Positions 22,496 through 22,675 of a stretch of DNA of 22,675 bases are shown here, in pieces (within the stretch, counting starts at the first letter, position 1; each line of letters begins with the position of its first letter). The translations under genes and the position numbers were made by a program. The notes beneath the pieces are model-generated. The model was not told the DNA's origin and did not search any database. It saw nothing but the letters and a program-made list of their open reading frames with translations. The DNA is from a virus: the IMG/VR virus record IMGVR_UViG_3300041809_001444, positions 1 through 22,675 of that record; one strand, 5' to 3'.

Positions 22496-22675
22496 TTACG
22501 CCCGGAAACCCGCAGAAGGCATCGCCTGTTTTTCGATCCCACTTTCTTGCAAGCTCTTGATTATGTCCGCTTTCTTTAGTCCCTCCTCTCCTGCCAGCGC
22601 TTCCTGCTGACCTTCCCATCGCTTGCGCGCCGAAAGCGTCCCGTCGCGTCGCCGGGACCGGCAGGCCAGCTTCGC
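22496..22675 (-). CDS. Unrecognised protein, C-terminal fragment at window edge
   Basis: On the reverse strand the frame is open from the right edge to a TAA at 22496-22498, giving 59 residues of a C-terminus: basic at first (CRSRRRDGTLSARKRW), then the helical GLKKADIIKSLQESGIEKQA. The start is outside the window. Base composition is lower in GC than the tail genes, and the hydrophilic helical text reads like a real protein rather than a high-GC shadow. The stop is directly followed by the GTG of the longer version of the next reverse-strand gene. No family assigned. Confidence 0.4.
   Translation of the reverse strand, partial: AKLACRSRRRDGTLSARKRWEGQQEALAGEEGLKKADIIKSLQESGIEKQAMPSAGFRA

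Overview
The window is a very GC-rich stretch of a contractile-tailed (myovirus-type) phage genome or prophage. It most likely comes from an alphaproteobacterium, probably of the Rhizobiales/Hyphomicrobiales. That host guess rests on GC-rich codon use, on the style of the tail-fibre repeats and C-terminal domain, and on two short palindromic repeats of a kind I associate with this order; no rRNA or other taxonomic marker is present. The structural genes follow the order of the phage Mu tail module. I see no capsid, terminase, integrase or transposase, and no tRNA, rRNA or CRISPR array.

Left to middle (about 1-9785), tail tube and baseplate: tail sheath (cut by the left edge), tail tube, tail assembly chaperone with a programmed -1 frameshift extension, tape measure, a DNA-circularization protein split into two ORFs, then baseplate proteins resembling Mu gpP/gp44, gp45, gp46, gp47 and gp48. 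Most neighbours overlap or are separated by only a few bases, as in one late operon. The exception is a reverse-strand gene at 3885-4298 for a two-TM zinc-ribbon protein, sitting between the tape measure and circularization genes like a moron. The two halves of the circularization gene flank a short palindromic element that seems to have inserted and split the gene.

Middle (9787-13685), adhesion: a probable tail fibre or collar protein, a 742-residue tail-fibre-like protein with an exact 87-base repeat at a 150-base period, and a small DUF4376-like protein. The last two begin with clear Sec-type signal peptides, which is odd for proteins expected to assemble in the cytoplasm.

Right-centre (13730-18841), lysis and cell envelope: an exported CHAP-like cysteine peptidase, a 43-residue two-TM protein (holin candidate), an amidase endolysin with a peptidoglycan-binding domain, a nucleoside-phosphorylase-like enzyme, a three-TM protein, a permuted papain-fold protein, a papain-like protein, and a TM plus coiled-coil protein.

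Right (18841-22675), nucleic-acid and nucleotide genes: a metallophosphoesterase with a DNA-binding-like N-terminus, a DUF1937 protein, a small acidic ORF, a DUF5664/dNTP-pyrophosphohydrolase-like protein and a Dam-type adenine methyltransferase. Two reverse-strand genes follow, a small CxxC protein and the C-terminus of an unrecognised protein cut by the right edge. The strand switch and the drop in GC there may mark the end of a phage module.

The strongest observations are the slippery site with its matching -1 frame, the palindrome-split circularization gene, the signal peptides on fibre-region proteins, and a nucleoside-phosphorylase-like gene inside a lysis cassette.
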